Positions 33,490-45,292 of a stretch of DNA of 64,000 nt are shown one piece after another (position 1 is the first letter of the stretch; each line of letters starts with the position of its first letter). This DNA is from an uncultured Myxococcales bacterium (GTDB taxonomy: Bacteria; Myxococcota_A; UBA9042; DTJE01): assembly GCA_937975765.1 (NCBI GenBank), contig CALJUR010000049.1, forward strand, positions 34,270-98,269, in the 5' to 3' direction. The notes under the pieces are model-generated. The model saw only the letters and a program-made list of their open reading frames with translations. It was not told the DNA's origin and did no database searches. A program made the position numbers and the translations under genes.

Positions 33490-35691
33490 ATGGGCAGGAA
33501 CAACGGCACGCATCGCTGGCGGTTCTTCCGGGCGGGGAACGTGGACCAGGCCCGGGTGGAGACAGGTGGGGACGTCGGCGACCTCGCGAACCTGGACCTG
33601 AAGATCTGGGTGGCCCTGGCCTGCCCGGTCAAGGGCCTGGAGTTCGACGAGCGGACGCTGGCGCTGCTGGACACGGACGGCGACGGGCGCATCCGGGCGC
33701 CCGAGGTGATCGCGGCGGCCACGTGGGCCTGCGAGGCACTGAAGGACCCCGAACTGATGGTGCGGGCGCCGGCCGCGCTGCCGCTGTCCGCCATCGACGA
33801 TTCGAAGCCGGAAGGGGCGCGGCTGATGGCGGCGGCCCGGCGGATCCTGAACGGGCACGGCAAGGACGACGCGGTCGAGGTCACCATCGAGGATGCGGCC
33901 GAGGCCGGCGGCGTGCTGGCCAAGGCCAAGTTGAACGGCGACGGCAACCAGGGGCCTGACGACATCGACGACCCGGCGCTGAAGGCGCTGGCGGCGGACA
34001 TCCTGGCGACGGTCGGAGGCGAGACGGGGACCGATGGCGAGGCCGGCGTCACGAAGGCCGTCGTCGAGAAGTTCTTCGAGGAGGCCGCCGCGCACGTCGC
34101 GTGGCAGGACCAGGCCGGGCCGGGCGTGAAGGACTTGCAGCGGCTGGGCGAGGGGACGGCCGCGGCGGCCGAGGCGCTGCGGGCGGTGAAGGCCAAGGTC
34201 GACGACTACTTCACGCGTTGCCGCCTGGCGTCGTTCGACGGGCGGGCCACGGCGGCGATGAACCGGCCGGACGACGACTGGAAGGCGCTGGCCGCGAAGG
34301 ACCTGGTGCCCGGCGCGCCGGAGGTCGCCGCGTTCCCGCTGGCGCGCATCGACCCGGACCGGCCGCTGCCGCTGACCGCGGGCCTGAACCCGGCGTGGGT
34401 CGACGCGATGGCGGCGTTCCGGGAGAAGGTCGCGGAACCGCTGCTGGGCAAGGGCAAGTCCGCCCTGTCGCTGGCGGACTGGAACCAGGTCGTGTCGGAA
34501 TTCGCGGCGTACGAGGCGTGGCAGGCCGGCAAGGCCGGAGGCGTGGTCGAACCGCTGGGGGCGGCGCGGGTCCGGGAGATCCTGGCGGCCGACGGGAAGG
34601 CGGGGCTGCTGGCGCTGATCGAGGCCGACTCGGCGATCGAACCCGAGATGAAGTCCATCATCGACGTCGAGCGGCTGGTCCGGTACGTGAGGGACCTGAA
34701 CCGGCTGCTGAACAACTACGTGTCGTTCACGGACTTCTACGGGCGCAAGGGGGCGGTCTTCCAGGCCGGCACGCTGTTCATCGACGGCCGCGCCTGCGAC
34801 CTGTGCCTGCGCGTGGAGGATCCGGCCAAGCACGGCCTGATGGCGGGCCTGGCCAAGATGTACCTGCTGTACTGCGACTGCACGCGGCCGTCCGGCGAGA
34901 AGATGACCATCGTGGCCGCGATGACGAACGGCGATTCCGACAACCTGATGGTCGGGCGCAACGGCGTCTTCTACGACCGCAAGGGGCGCGACTGGGACGC
35001 GACGGTCACGAAGATCATCGAGAACCCGATCAGCCTGCGGCAGGCCTTCTGGTCGCCCTACAAGAAGTTCCTGCGGATGGTCGAGGAGCAGGTCGCAAAA
35101 AGGGCCGCAGCGGCCGAGGCGGCCTCGGACAAGAGGATGGCCGGCGCGGCCGAGGCGACCGCCGCCGCGGACAAGGCCAAGCCGCCGGCGGAACCGAAGA
35201 AGATCGACATCGGGACCGTCGCCGCCATCGGCGTCGCGGTCGGCGGCATCACGGCGGCCCTGGGGATGGTCATGCAGGCCTTCTTCGGGCTGGGCATGTG
35301 GATGCCGCTGGGCGTGCTGGGACTGATGCTGCTGATCTCGGGCCCGTCGATGCTGATCGCGTGGCTGAAGCTGCGCAAGCGCAACCTGGGCCCGCTGCTG
35401 GACGCGTCCGGCTGGGCGGTGAACGCGCTGGCCCGCATCAACATCCCCTTCGGCGCGGCGATGACGTCGCTGGGCCGGCTGCCCCCGGGCGCCGAGCGGT
35501 CGGTGAAGGACCCCTACGCCGAGAAGAAGAGCGTGTGGCCGACGATCGTGACGGTGCTGCTGGTGCTGGCGATCGCTGCGTACGCGCTGCACAAGGCCGG
35601 GTACCTGGGCCAGTGGCTGGGCTACGCGCCCGAACCCGCCGCCGTCACCGAGACGGCCCCGGCCGCCCCGCCCGCCGCCCCTGAAAAGTAG
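33490..35691 (+). CDS. EF-hand-like membrane protein of unknown function
   Basis: The 733-residue protein starts at ATG 33490, with GGAGG 7 nt upstream; TAGACT (33455-33460) may be its -10 box. Near the N-terminus an EF-hand loop DTDGDGRIRAPE (from residue 61) can bind calcium. The next 480 residues are mixed alpha/beta and unfamiliar, including EADSAIEPEMKSIIDVERLV and a Cys pair CDLC. Hydrophobic segments at about 572-595 and 600-625, and a last one at about 680-703, would leave the bulk in the cytoplasm or the periplasm. The stop codon TAG overlaps the end of element B, so the C-terminus (EPAAVTETAPAAPPAAPEK) may have been shaped by its insertion. Confidence 0.75.
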   Translation: MGRNNGTHRWRFFRAGNVDQARVETGGDVGDLANLDLKIWVALACPVKGLEFDERTLALLDTDGDGRIRAPEVIAAATWACEALKDPELMVRAPAALPLSAIDDSKPEGARLMAAARRILNGHGKDDAVEVTIEDAAEAGGVLAKAKLNGDGNQGPDDIDDPALKALAADILATVGGETGTDGEAGVTKAVVEKFFEEAAAHVAWQDQAGPGVKDLQRLGEGTAAAAEALRAVKAKVDDYFTRCRLASFDGRATAAMNRPDDDWKALAAKDLVPGAPEVAAFPLARIDPDRPLPLTAGLNPAWVDAMAAFREKVAEPLLGKGKSALSLADWNQVVSEFAAYEAWQAGKAGGVVEPLGAARVREILAADGKAGLLALIEADSAIEPEMKSIIDVERLVRYVRDLNRLLNNYVSFTDFYGRKGAVFQAGTLFIDGRACDLCLRVEDPAKHGLMAGLAKMYLLYCDCTRPSGEKMTIVAAMTNGDSDNLMVGRNGVFYDRKGRDWDATVTKIIENPISLRQAFWSPYKKFLRMVEEQVAKRAAAAEAASDKRMAGAAEATAAADKAKPPAEPKKIDIGTVAAIGVAVGGITAALGMVMQAFFGLGMWMPLGVLGLMLLISGPSMLIAWLKLRKRNLGPLLDASGWAVNALARINIPFGAAMTSLGRLPPGAERSVKDPYAEKKSVWPTIVTVLLVLAIAAYALHKAGYLGQWLGYAPEPAAVTETAPAAPPAAPEK

Positions 35692-35802
35692 GGACAGCCT
35701 CCAATTCCCCCGCTGCCGGATCGAGTCCTGGAGCCACGTTCCCGCTCACGACAGGCGGGAAAGAGGGCGAAAATGGCCCGTGGGAAACTGGAGGCTGGCC
35801 CT
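35690..35802. mobile_element. MITE-like element B
   Basis: AGGGACAGCCTCCAATT (35690-35706) faces AACTGGAGGCTGGCCCT (35786-35802), an inverted repeat with two mismatches. No frame lies inside. The same end sequences occur in element C at 58891-59049, and the AGGGACAG core in element A. The left end supplies two bases of the stop codon of the upstream gene. Confidence 0.6.
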
Positions 35803-35811
35803 CCTTCTCTT

Positions 35812-35833
35812 GGCGGGGGACGGGGCCCCCGCC
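35812..35833. terminator. GC palindrome just past the YbaK stop codon
   Basis: GGCGGGGG and CCCCCGCC flank a 6-base loop (8-bp stem), only 4 bp beyond the stop of the minus-strand YbaK gene and in the convergent gap. The identical palindrome recurs at 45265. There is no T tract, so factor-independent termination is uncertain. Confidence 0.4.
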
Positions 35834-35837
35834 CTTG

Positions 35838-36305
35838 CTACAGGGGGTCGGCGACCTGGCCCTTGCGCGGGCTGACCAGGCGGTGGTAGTCGGCGAAGGA
35901 CATCCGCACCACCGTCCGGTGGTTGCCGGCGTTGAAGACGATCTCCTCGTCCTCGAACAGCGCCGCGTCCGCCAGCACCGGGATGCCATAGAGGTTGCCG
36001 AACGGCGGCATCGCGCCGACCTCGCAGTCCTCGAAGATGCCCTTGAACTCGTTCTCGTGCTCCAGGCGCACGTCCTTCGCGCCCAGTTCGGACTTCAGCT
36101 TGTCCAGGTTCAGGCGCTGGTTCGACGTCATCGCGACCATCCACGGACGGTCGTCCGCCTTCACCATCACGCACTTGACGACGTCCTTCCCGGCGACGTG
36201 CACGCTGGCGGCCACCTCCCGCGCCGTGAAGACCGAGGAATGGGCGATCACGACGTACCGGACCCGGTGGTCGTCCAGGAACACCTTCAACTTGCTGCTG
36301 ATCAT
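35838..36305 (-). CDS. YbaK/EbsC-type aminoacyl-tRNA deacylase
   Basis: The 155 residues fit the YbaK/ProX editing fold: HSSVFTAREVAASVHVAGKDVVKCVMVKADDRPWMVAMTS, where the conserved Lys of the active site is in KDVVKCVM. The downstream GAMPPFGNLYGIPVLAD loop carries the family's GxxxPFG motif, and FNAGNHRTVVRMSFADY follows. Such proteins hydrolyse mischarged tRNA (Cys- or Ala-tRNA-Pro) in the cytoplasm; some paralogues act on other tRNAs. GGGGGGAG precedes the ATG. It lies 101 bp downstream of the RND permease gene on the same strand, probably by chance. Confidence 0.85.
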   Translation of the reverse strand: MISSKLKVFLDDHRVRYVVIAHSSVFTAREVAASVHVAGKDVVKCVMVKADDRPWMVAMTSNQRLNLDKLKSELGAKDVRLEHENEFKGIFEDCEVGAMPPFGNLYGIPVLADAALFEDEEIVFNAGNHRTVVRMSFADYHRLVSPRKGQVADPL

Positions 36306-36406
36306 GGCTCCCCCCTTGCTGGCTGGCAGTTCCATTCTAGGACCGGCCGGGGGGACAGGGGGGAAGGCCGGGACGGGAATCCCGCGGCGCGACGCGGGGG
36401 GACCGG

Positions 36407-39535
<3,129 letters not shown>

Positions 39536-39547
39536 CGGCCCCTCCCG

Positions 39548-40582
39548 TCAGCGGATCGCGACGGCCGAGCCGTCGGACAGCAGCGCGGCGCCGGTGACGA
39601 CGACCGGCTCGCCGGCAGCCACGCCGCTCTTCACCATCACGCGGCTCCCGTCCTTGACGCCCAGTTCGACCGTGCGCTCCCGGGCCTTGCCGTCCACGAC
39701 GACGAACACGCGGGGATTGCCGGCGAACATCGTGACCGCCGAGTCGGGAACCAGCACGCCGCGCACCGTGCCCGACACGGTGATCGCGGCGCGCGCGAAG
39801 GTGCCCGGCTTGACCGCCGCGCCGGGGTTGTCGATCCGGGCCTCGACCGGGAACGACCGGGAATCGACCGCGACGGACGGGCCGATGCGGCTGATCTCGC
39901 CACCCAGCCCGCCCGCGAAGGACTCGGACCGGACCTCGACCCTGTCCCCGACCCCCACGTCCTGCCCGTACCGCTCGGGCACGTCGCACTTCAGTTTCAG
40001 CGGCTCGATGCGAACGATCTGGAAGGCCGGGTTGCCGGTGCGGACGTACTCGCCCTCGTTCGCGTAGCGCTTCGCGATGCGCCCGTCGAAGGGGGCCCGC
40101 ACCACCGCGTCGGCCAGCGCCTTGCGGGCCAGCGCCACCGCGGTCCGGGCGATGTCCTGACGGCGGCGCGATTCGTCCACCTGCTGCCTCGTGGCCATGT
40201 CCTTCCCGGCCAGTTGCGACACGCGGCCGAAGTCCGCCTGGGCCGCTGCCAGTTCCGCCTCCGCCTGCTGCCGGCGCAGGTCGTACGCCTGCGGATCGAC
40301 GCGGGCCAGGACCTGCCCCTTCCTCACGGTGTCGCCCAGGTCCACCGCCAGGTCGGCCAGCGTCCCTTCCCCCTGGAAGGCCACGACGCCCTCCTCCCAC
40401 GGCGCCAGCGTGCCGGTGACGTCGACGCGCCGGACCACCTCCTCCTCGACCGCCGGGACGACCTCGACCGGGATCGCCGTCGAGGAGGCGTCGGACTCCT
40501 TCGCCTGCGCATCCGGCTTGCCCTTGCACCCGGCCGCCAGGATCGCGCAGGAAGCGAACAGCACCATCGAACGACGGACCAT
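39548..40582 (-). CDS. RND periplasmic adaptor lipoprotein (membrane fusion protein)
   Basis: The 344-residue protein starts at the ATG after GAGGAGG. The lipobox LAAGC (Cys19) makes it a lipid-anchored adaptor, as in AcrA. The lipoyl half-motif GTLADLAVDLGDTVRKGQVLARVD and its partner ADAVVRAPFDGRIAKRYANEGEYV flank an alpha-hairpin (about 105-160). Beta-barrel and membrane-proximal strands follow (VGDRVEVRSESFAGG; VKPGTFARAAITVSG). It bridges the RND permease and the TolC-like channel. The gene lies between tolC and the permease gene with gaps of 11-12 bp. Confidence 0.93.
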   Translation of the reverse strand: MVRRSMVLFASCAILAAGCKGKPDAQAKESDASSTAIPVEVVPAVEEEVVRRVDVTGTLAPWEEGVVAFQGEGTLADLAVDLGDTVRKGQVLARVDPQAYDLRRQQAEAELAAAQADFGRVSQLAGKDMATRQQVDESRRRQDIARTAVALARKALADAVVRAPFDGRIAKRYANEGEYVRTGNPAFQIVRIEPLKLKCDVPERYGQDVGVGDRVEVRSESFAGGLGGEISRIGPSVAVDSRSFPVEARIDNPGAAVKPGTFARAAITVSGTVRGVLVPDSAVTMFAGNPRVFVVVDGKARERTVELGVKDGSRVMVKSGVAAGEPVVVTGAALLSDGSAVAIR

Positions 40583-40593
40583 CGGAAACCTCC

Positions 40594-41952
40594 TCAGCGG
40601 GCCGCGGCCGACCCGTCCTCTCCCATCGCCTTCAGCAGGCGGGCGCGCGCCGTCTGCACGTCGAACTCCGCGCCGATCACACCGGCCCGCGCCTGCACCC
40701 ACACCGCCTGCGCGTCGGTGACCTCGATGATGCTGCCCGAACCGGCCTCGTACCGGCCCTCGGCCAGCGCCAGCGTCTGCCGCGACGATTCCAGCAGGGC
40801 CTTCGCGGGAACCAGGCGAGAGACCGCCTCCCCGTACGACAGCACCGTGGACTCGACCTCGCTGCGGATGCCGTTCTCCAGCGCGGCCAGCGACGCCTGC
40901 ATCGCGCGCACGTTCGCCTTCGCCTCCTGGGTGGCCGCGAAGGCCGGGACGCCCGACAGCGCGTTCCACGTCAGGCTGGCGCCCGCGAACCAGTTGTAGG
41001 GCATGTCGGCCAGTTCGTACCCCGTCCACGCGACGCCCGCGCTGGCCTGCAGCGCCGGGAACCACGCCGACCGCGCCGCCGTGACGCCGGCCTGCGCGGC
41101 CTGCACCCGGTCCCGCAGGGCGCGGGCCTCGGGACGCCGGGCGATGGCATCGCGGACGGCCTGCGCCGGGTCGACCTCCAGCAGCGGCGGCTGGGGCGGG
41201 CGCACCACCTCGAAGCCGGTGGCACCCTGCCCGCCCATCACCGCGTCCAGGTTCACGCGGGCCAGTTGGTTCGCATTCCGGGCCCGCAGCAGCACCAGTT
41301 CCGCCGACGCCAGGTCCGATTCCGCCCGGGTCACGTCGATGCGCTGCCGCACGCCGGCGTCGGCCTGGATGCGGGCCTGGTCCAGGTGCTTCTGCATCTG
41401 GCGCAGCGTCTCCTCGGCCGCGGACACGACCTCGCCGGTGGCCAGCACGCCGTAGTAGGCCTGGATCAACGCCAGCCGGACGCCTTCGACCGTGGTGGCG
41501 ACGTCGGAGACGGCCGCCTGGCGCAGCGCCTTCGCGGCCTCGTTCGCGCCCATCGTGCGGCCGAAGTCCCAGATCGTCTGGGTGACCGACAGGGACGCCG
41601 AGTAGTTGTTGTAGGAGGTGGCCTCCTCGCGGGACAGCATGCTCTTGAAGCCGCCCGACGCGGAGGCCGGCAGGGCGGACAGGTCGATCCAGGGCGAGAT
41701 CGGCGAGTTCGCGGTGGCCCGCCTGTACGAGAGGGCCGCGATCGCCTGCGGCAGGTACCCGGCGATCGAGCCCTCCTCCTTGTGCCCGGCAGCCGCCAGG
41801 GCCTCGCGGGACGAGGCAATCGCCGGGTTCGCCGCCAGGGCCTTCGCCAGCGCGTCGTCCAGAGTCAGCACCCGGCCCTCGGCGCGCGCCGCCCCGCCGG
41901 GCAGCATGGCCAGCGCGACGGCCAGCATCGTCGCAGTTCGAACCGCGTTCAT
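40594..41952 (-). CDS. TolC-family outer-membrane efflux protein
   Basis: The 452-residue protein has a signal peptide (ATMLAVALAMLPGGAARA). It shows the internally duplicated helical pattern of TolC/OEP proteins: LTLDDALAKALAANPAIASSR in the first half and VDPAQAVRDAIARRPEARALRDRV in the second, each followed by long helices. Strands for the barrel include SASLSVTQTIWDFG and GASLTWNALSG. It forms the outer-membrane duct for the pump encoded by the next two genes. GAGGTG lies before the ATG, and the start overlaps the marR stop by 4 bp, so translation is coupled to the regulator. Confidence 0.92.
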   Translation of the reverse strand: MNAVRTATMLAVALAMLPGGAARAEGRVLTLDDALAKALAANPAIASSREALAAAGHKEEGSIAGYLPQAIAALSYRRATANSPISPWIDLSALPASASGGFKSMLSREEATSYNNYSASLSVTQTIWDFGRTMGANEAAKALRQAAVSDVATTVEGVRLALIQAYYGVLATGEVVSAAEETLRQMQKHLDQARIQADAGVRQRIDVTRAESDLASAELVLLRARNANQLARVNLDAVMGGQGATGFEVVRPPQPPLLEVDPAQAVRDAIARRPEARALRDRVQAAQAGVTAARSAWFPALQASAGVAWTGYELADMPYNWFAGASLTWNALSGVPAFAATQEAKANVRAMQASLAALENGIRSEVESTVLSYGEAVSRLVPAKALLESSRQTLALAEGRYEAGSGSIIEVTDAQAVWVQARAGVIGAEFDVQTARARLLKAMGEDGSAAAR

Positions 41953-42431
41953 CGATGCACCTCGTCCCCGGTACCCGGGTGCGGCAGTTCGTCCAGGACC
42001 GCCTGCATGGCGATGGCCAGTTTCCCCATCGTGCCGGGGGACAGCAGTTTCATCGCCCCCTCGATCGACCCCAGCCGTGCCCGCAACAGGTTCTCGACGA
42101 TGGCGATCCCGGCCTTCGTCAAGGTCACGCGCTTCTGCCGCCGGTCCTCCGCGTTCTCGACGCGGTGCACCAGGTCCAGCCGCACCAGCCGGTCGACCAG
42201 GTGGCTGGTGGCCGCGGGCGACAACTGGCAACTGTCCGCGATCTCCCCGATCGTGCAGACCCCGCGCGCCTGCAGCACGTGCAGCGCGACGAACTGCGGG
42301 ATCGTCAGCCCCGTCTCGTTCAGCGCCGCGATGTCCTTGGAGGGCGACCGGGCGTTCATGCAATGGACGGCGTCGAAGAACAGCCGCGCCACGTCCCCGG
42401 CGTTCGGCGGCCCCTTGATCCTTGCGGTCAT
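41949..42431 (-). CDS. MarR-family transcriptional regulator
   Basis: The 160-residue protein has the winged-helix core of MarR: helix-turn-helix CTIGEIADSCQLSPAATSHLVDRLVRLDLVHR, then the wing VENAEDRRQKRVTLTKAGIAIVENL, whose DRR-x-K motif is diagnostic. N-terminal helices form the dimer interface. It is the first gene of the efflux operon and is coupled to the TolC gene, so it probably represses the operon and is released by a pump substrate. Candidate binding sequence: two direct ATCGAA repeats, one either side of the -10 box of the upstream promoter. Confidence 0.92.
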   Translation of the reverse strand: MTARIKGPPNAGDVARLFFDAVHCMNARSPSKDIAALNETGLTIPQFVALHVLQARGVCTIGEIADSCQLSPAATSHLVDRLVRLDLVHRVENAEDRRQKRVTLTKAGIAIVENLLRARLGSIEGAMKLLSPGTMGKLAIAMQAVLDELPHPGTGDEVHR

Positions 42432-42459
42432 GACGAACTCCGCAAAATTTCGATTGCTG

Positions 42460-42488
42460 GATATATTCGATGTTCAAGACATTTGCAA
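42460..42488 (-). promoter_or_regulatory. Promoter of the efflux operon
   Basis: On the minus strand TTGCAA (42483-42488), 17 bp, TATATC (42460-42465). The region from about 42440 to 42490 is distinctly AT-rich. The direct repeats ATCGAA, one on each side of the -10 box, could be bound by the MarR protein. Confidence 0.5.
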
Positions 42489-42605
42489 GCCCGGGATCGA
42501 ATCGCCCGTGGTCACGGGGATTTGCCATCTTCGGGAGCGGCGGTTTCTGGATCGCACCCGGGCAGACCTGCGATACTCCCATCCGGTTTCGAGGGGGAGA
42601 GAGGA

Positions 42606-43067
42606 ATGTCCGGATTGCTGGTTGCACTGTCGTCCGCGATCCTGGTGCTGGTCGGCTGCGGGTCGGAATCGTCGGTGACCGATTCCGGTTCTCCCGAGCC
42701 CGACACGTCCTCGCTGGACGACGTGCACTGCTGGAACCATGCGTTGAACGGCGACGGGCAGGAGTCCTCCCTCGTCGAATCCTGGGACTGCGATGGCCAC
42801 GTGTACCGCATGTCCTGCCATCCGAGCGGCAACGCGACAAGCATCGACATCAACAGCAACGGACAGACGTACAGGTGCAACAAGGGCCTCATCTACTGCA
42901 CCTGCAACCGGGACGACGACTTCGTGAATGGATTCGAACGTTTCTACCAGCCCGAGGCCGGGGTGTCCTGGGGAAGTTTTCGGAACGGATGCTGCCCCCC
43001 GGAAGCCTGCGGATCGAAAACCTACATCTTCCAGCCCACGCTCGGCTACTGCAAGAAGATCTCCTGA
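42606..43067 (+). CDS. Small Cys-rich lipoprotein of unknown function
   Basis: The 153-residue protein starts at the ATG after GGGGGAGAGG. The signal LVALSSAILVLVGC places the lipid Cys at 18. A Ser/Asp/Pro spacer follows, then a compact domain with ten cysteines (DDVHCWNH, SWDCDGH, MSCHPS, YRCNKG, YCTCNRD, NGCCPPEAC, GYCKK), probably disulfide-stabilised. No family is recognised. It is divergent from the efflux operon. GATACT at 42572-42577 may be its -10 box. Confidence 0.75.
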   Translation: MSGLLVALSSAILVLVGCGSESSVTDSGSPEPDTSSLDDVHCWNHALNGDGQESSLVESWDCDGHVYRMSCHPSGNATSIDINSNGQTYRCNKGLIYCTCNRDDDFVNGFERFYQPEAGVSWGSFRNGCCPPEACGSKTYIFQPTLGYCKKIS

Positions 43068-43206
43068 GATGCCTCCAGAAGCCGGTCCGTGATATCGAGG
43101 CCGCGCCCGCCCGGAAGCCTCCTTGCGGCAGCGAGGCCTTCCGTGGTACCTCCGGACATCTTCCGGGGGCGCCGGACCGGTGCTCCCCCTCTCGGGAGGT
43201 TCCGTG

Positions 43207-45012
43207 ATGCGACATGCGCCCCTGCTGCTGGCAGCACTGGCCTTCGCGGCCTGCGGTTCGGGATCGACGGACGTGCCCGCCGACGTTCCCGCCGACGACC
43301 TGGCCGCCCTGGACGACGTCGCGACCGAGTTCCCCCCCGCCGAGCCCTGCGGGAACGGCGCCTGCGACCCGGGGGAGAACTGCTGGACCTGCCCGGGCGA
43401 CTGCGAGTGCCGCTGCGGCGACGGCGCCTGCACGCACGGCGAGGCGTGCTGGAACTGCGCGGCGGACTGCGACTGCACGCCGGCCGCGACCCCGCCGATG
43501 GGCTGGAACTCCTGGAACCGGTTCGCTTGCGACATCAGCGAGACGCTGGCGCTGGAGACGGCCGACGCCCTGGTGTCCTCCGGGATGAAGGACGCCGGCT
43601 ACGACCACCTGAACCTGGACGACTGCTGGCAGGTGGACCGCGACGCGCAGGGCGAGATCGTCCCGGACCCGGTGCGGTTCGCGAGCGGCATGCAGGCGCT
43701 GGCCGGCGCGGTCCACGACAAGGGCCTGCGGTTCGGCGTCTACACGTGCGCGGGCACGATGACGTGCCAGGAGCGGCCCGGCAGCCTGGACCGCGAGGCG
43801 CAGGACATGAAGACCTACGCGGGCTGGGGCGTGGACTTCGTGAAGGTGGACTGGTGCTTCGCCGAGGGGCTGGACGCGAAGACGCAGTACGCGAAGTTCC
43901 GGGACGGGATTGATGCGTCGGGCCGGGACATCACGCTGAGCATCTGCAACTGGGGCCAGCAGGACCCCTGGGTGTGGGGCGCCGCGACGGGCCGCCTGTG
44001 GCGCACCACCGGCGACATCAGCGATACCTACCTCAGCATGCTGCTGAACCTGGAACTGACGGCCCAACGGGCCGCCTACGCGGGGCCGGGCCACTGGAAC
44101 GACCCGGACATGCTGGAGGTCGGCAACGGCGGGATGACCACGGAACAGTACCGGTCGCACATGGGCCTGTGGGCCATTGTGGCGGCGCCGCTGATCGCGG
44201 GCAACGACCTGCGCGTCATGGACGACACGACGAAGGAACTGTTGACGAACCCCGAGGTGATCGCGGTCGACCAGGACGCGCTGGGCCTGCAGGGGGTCCG
44301 CGTCGTGACGGGCGACGACTACAGCGCCGACGTCTGGGTCAAGCCGCTGGCGCACCCGGGCTGGCGCGCCGTGCTGGTGTTCTACCGGGGCTTTGATGCC
44401 GCCTCGATCGACCTGGCGACGGTCGACCTGGGGCTGGCCGCCGGCGAGGTGACCCTGCGGGACCTGTGGACGCGGCAGGATCTGGGCGCGATGGGCGGGA
44501 CGTTCCCGATCGACCTGGGCCCGGGCGAGTCCCGGATGTTCCTGGCGAAGGGTGCCGAGCCGCGGCCCCCCGCGGGCGAGTCGTACGTGTCGGACCTTCC
44601 GTGGTCGTACCAGGCCGGTTCGCGCGGGCCGATCGAGCGCGACCGCGCCAACGGCGGGTCCGAGGCCGGTGACGGAACGCCGCTGGCGATCCGCGGGACG
44701 TCCTACGCGAAGGGCATTGGGGCGTACGCGGGGTCGATCGCGGTCGTGCCGCTGCTGGGCCGCTGCTCGGCCTTCTCGGCGGACGTCGGCCTGGACGATG
44801 CCGCGAACGGCGCCGGCACCGCGACCTTCGAGGTGTGGGCCGACGGCCAGCGCCTGTACGACAGCGGAAGGATGACGGGGAAGGACGCGGCGAAGGCGGT
44901 GCAGGTGCCGCTGGACGGGAAGGTCCTGCTGAAACTGGTCACGACCGCGGCGTCCGACACCGAGGACCAGGACTTCGCCGACTGGGCGGATGCGCGGCTG
45001 ACCTGCCGGTAG
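43207..45012 (+). CDS. GH27 alpha-galactosidase lipoprotein with Cys-rich modules and C-terminal NPCBM domain
   Basis: The 601-residue protein begins with a lipoprotein signal (Cys16) and an Asp/Pro/Val spacer. Two short modules CGNGACDPGENCWTC and CGDGACTHGEACWNC follow. The catalytic barrel (about 98-400) opens with TPPMGWNSWNRF and has YDHLNLDDCWQ, nucleophile D215 in DFVKVDWCF, acid/base D270 in WRTTGDIS, and the signature WNDPDMLEVG. All key residues of GH27 are present. The C-terminus (about 460-601) matches the NPCBM carbohydrate-binding domain (YAKGIGAYAGS; DVGLDDAANGAGTATFEVWADGQRLYDS). It should release terminal alpha-galactose at the cell surface. GGGAGG precedes the ATG. A GTG three bases earlier is an alternative. 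Confidence 0.92.
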   Translation: MRHAPLLLAALAFAACGSGSTDVPADVPADDLAALDDVATEFPPAEPCGNGACDPGENCWTCPGDCECRCGDGACTHGEACWNCAADCDCTPAATPPMGWNSWNRFACDISETLALETADALVSSGMKDAGYDHLNLDDCWQVDRDAQGEIVPDPVRFASGMQALAGAVHDKGLRFGVYTCAGTMTCQERPGSLDREAQDMKTYAGWGVDFVKVDWCFAEGLDAKTQYAKFRDGIDASGRDITLSICNWGQQDPWVWGAATGRLWRTTGDISDTYLSMLLNLELTAQRAAYAGPGHWNDPDMLEVGNGGMTTEQYRSHMGLWAIVAAPLIAGNDLRVMDDTTKELLTNPEVIAVDQDALGLQGVRVVTGDDYSADVWVKPLAHPGWRAVLVFYRGFDAASIDLATVDLGLAAGEVTLRDLWTRQDLGAMGGTFPIDLGPGESRMFLAKGAEPRPPAGESYVSDLPWSYQAGSRGPIERDRANGGSEAGDGTPLAIRGTSYAKGIGAYAGSIAVVPLLGRCSAFSADVGLDDAANGAGTATFEVWADGQRLYDSGRMTGKDAAKAVQVPLDGKVLLKLVTTAASDTEDQDFADWADARLTCR

Positions 45013-45050
45013 CCACCCGCACTCGCCGTGGCCGCGCCGGGAGGACCGGA

Positions 45051-45286
45051 GGCGGGGGACGGGGCCGGTCATCAAGTGCGCCCGAGGCGACTCCGGCTCC
45101 GTCGAGAGTTTCCTCCCGGAAACCCGTCGACTCCGCCTTCGTGCTCGGGCGGGAACAGGCGGGGGACGGGGCCGGTCATCAAGTGCGCCCGAGGCGACTC
45201 CGGCTCCGTCGAGAGTTTCCTCCCGGAAACCCGTCGACTCCGCCTTCGTGCTCGGGCGGGAACAGGCGGGGGACGGGGCCCCCGCC
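45051..45286. repeat. 107-bp tandem repeat, two full copies and a partial third
   Basis: Unit starts at 45051 and 45158 are identical in phase (period 107). A third begins at 45265 but turns into the palindrome after 16 bases. The unit begins GGCGGGGGACGGGGCC and includes GGTCATCAAGTGCGCC and TCCCGGAAACCCGTCGA. There is no coding frame of its own. It fills the gap between the convergent GH27 and FadL-like genes. Confidence 0.85.
45265..45286. terminator. GC palindrome just past the FadL-like stop codon
   Basis: This has the same sequence as the palindrome at 35812: 8-bp GGCGGGGG/CCCCCGCC arms around a 6-base loop, lying 6 bp beyond the minus-strand stop at 45293. It doubles as the truncated third copy of the 107-bp repeat. 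Confidence 0.4.
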
Positions 45287-45292
45287 TTCCCG

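Noticed and set aside
45051..45286. Two-unit repeat considered as a CRISPR or integron site
   Set aside because: The units abut without spacers, are too long and too GC-rich, and no integrase or cas gene is near.
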